This document shows positions 5,425 through 5,595 of a DNA stretch of 5,595 nt, one piece after another. Both the position numbers and the translations under genes were made by a program. The notes under the pieces are model-generated. The model searched no databases and was not told where the DNA came from. It worked only from the letters and a program-made list of their open reading frames with translations. The DNA is from Pseudomonadota bacterium. GTDB taxonomy: Bacteria > Bdellovibrionota > Oligoflexia > Oligoflexales > Oligoflexaceae. The stretch spans positions 1 through 5,595 of the forward strand of contig JAKQGS010000150.1 of NCBI GenBank assembly GCA_029556045.1, written 5' to 3'. Position 1 is the first letter of the stretch. The number at the start of each line of letters is the position of its first letter.

Positions 5425-5595
5425 ATGGCTTTGGCAGCGGAGCAATTTTTCGGAATAATTCCAATTGTTACAATTGGATTAACCTATTTGCTGGTGGCCC
5501 TGGCGGAGCATCGCATGCACCGCATCAACTATGATTTTCTGGTGGTGGCAGGCGGTGAAGAGCTGATTCCCTCACTGATGCGTCGTTATTATCAG
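5425..5595 (+). CDS. Small membrane protein, N-terminal 57 residues (runs off the right edge); possibly isoprenylcysteine-carboxylmethyltransferase-like
   Basis: The frame is open from the ATG at 5425 to the window end. AGG at 5415-5417 gives a seven-base spacer, and no alternative upstream start exists in frame. Residues 8-26 (F-F-G-I-I-P-I-V-T-I through L-V-A-L) form one hydrophobic helix, followed by a basic segment with E28, H29, R30, H32 and R33. Then comes G43-G44-E45-E46 and P49-x-x-M-R-R-Y-Y. This order (hydrophobic helix, E-x-R-x-x-R-N-like charged stretch, G-x-E, then P-x-M) resembles the start of YpbQ/ICMT-like membrane proteins. In that family a long C-terminal part carries the methyltransferase region, which is outside this window. 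The family call is tentative, and an unrelated transporter or an uncharacterised membrane protein is equally possible. It is divergent from rep across 90 bases. Confidence 0.65.
   Translation, partial: MALAAEQFFGIIPIVTIGLTYLLVALAEHRMHRINYDFLVVAGGEELIPSLMRRYYQ
5460..5478. repeat. 19-base inverted repeat just inside the last gene
   Basis: TCCAATTG at 5460-5467 and CAATTGGA at 5471-5478 are perfect inverted copies around TTA. Allowing one unpaired base, the similarity extends into the flanking ATTA/TAAT bases. It covers codons 12-18 of the gene. It could be a protein-binding operator or an early-mRNA hairpin, or may reflect A/T-rich codons for a hydrophobic helix. Confidence 0.6.

Overview
This window reads as ordinary, densely packed chromosomal DNA from a Gram-negative bacterium. 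A delta-proteobacterium (Desulfobacterota-like) is my best guess. That guess is inferred from an RpoH-type sigma factor with an intact RpoH box, a Rep/UvrD-family helicase and an AmgK/MurU-type sugar-salvage gene pair. It does not rest on any marker gene. Base composition looks close to half G+C throughout, and I see no insertion sequence, integrase, CRISPR array, rRNA or tRNA. No stretch over 300 bases lacks a gene; the largest gap is the 90-base space at 5335-5424.

Layout. Minus strand, read right to left from 2322 to the window's left edge: a tightly packed three-gene run. It encodes a diacylglycerol-kinase-type lipid kinase, an AmgK-like sugar kinase, and the N-terminal 80 residues of a MurU-like nucleotidyltransferase that runs off the left edge. 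Plus strand, 2357-3256: rpoH (sigma-32 family), divergent from the lipid kinase, with only 34 bases between the two start codons. Minus strand, 3268-5334: a complete Rep-like superfamily 1 helicase, convergent with rpoH and separated by only 11 bases. Plus strand, 5425 to the right edge: the start of a small membrane protein that I recognise only tentatively.

How the genes fit together. The kinase and nucleotidyltransferase pair matches the known salvage route in which AmgK phosphorylates MurNAc/GlcNAc at C1 and MurU activates the product to a UDP-sugar. The lipid kinase at the head of the run would add a membrane-lipid phosphorylation step, but its link to the other two is inferred from gene order alone. 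RpoH and Rep are general functions (heat-shock transcription; replication restart or accessory helicase) and probably independent of this run.

The most interesting signals are in regulation and architecture. They include overlapping face-to-face promoter candidates at the dgk/rpoH boundary (one sigma-32-like), an rpoH start whose only Shine-Dalgarno-like bases can be masked by hairpins, and terminators that appear to lie inside the opposing gene at the rpoH/rep junction. There is also a near-perfect palindrome just inside the last gene, and an in-frame TAA-GGC-ATG junction between the AmgK-like and MurU-like genes. I found no convincing wholly new system.
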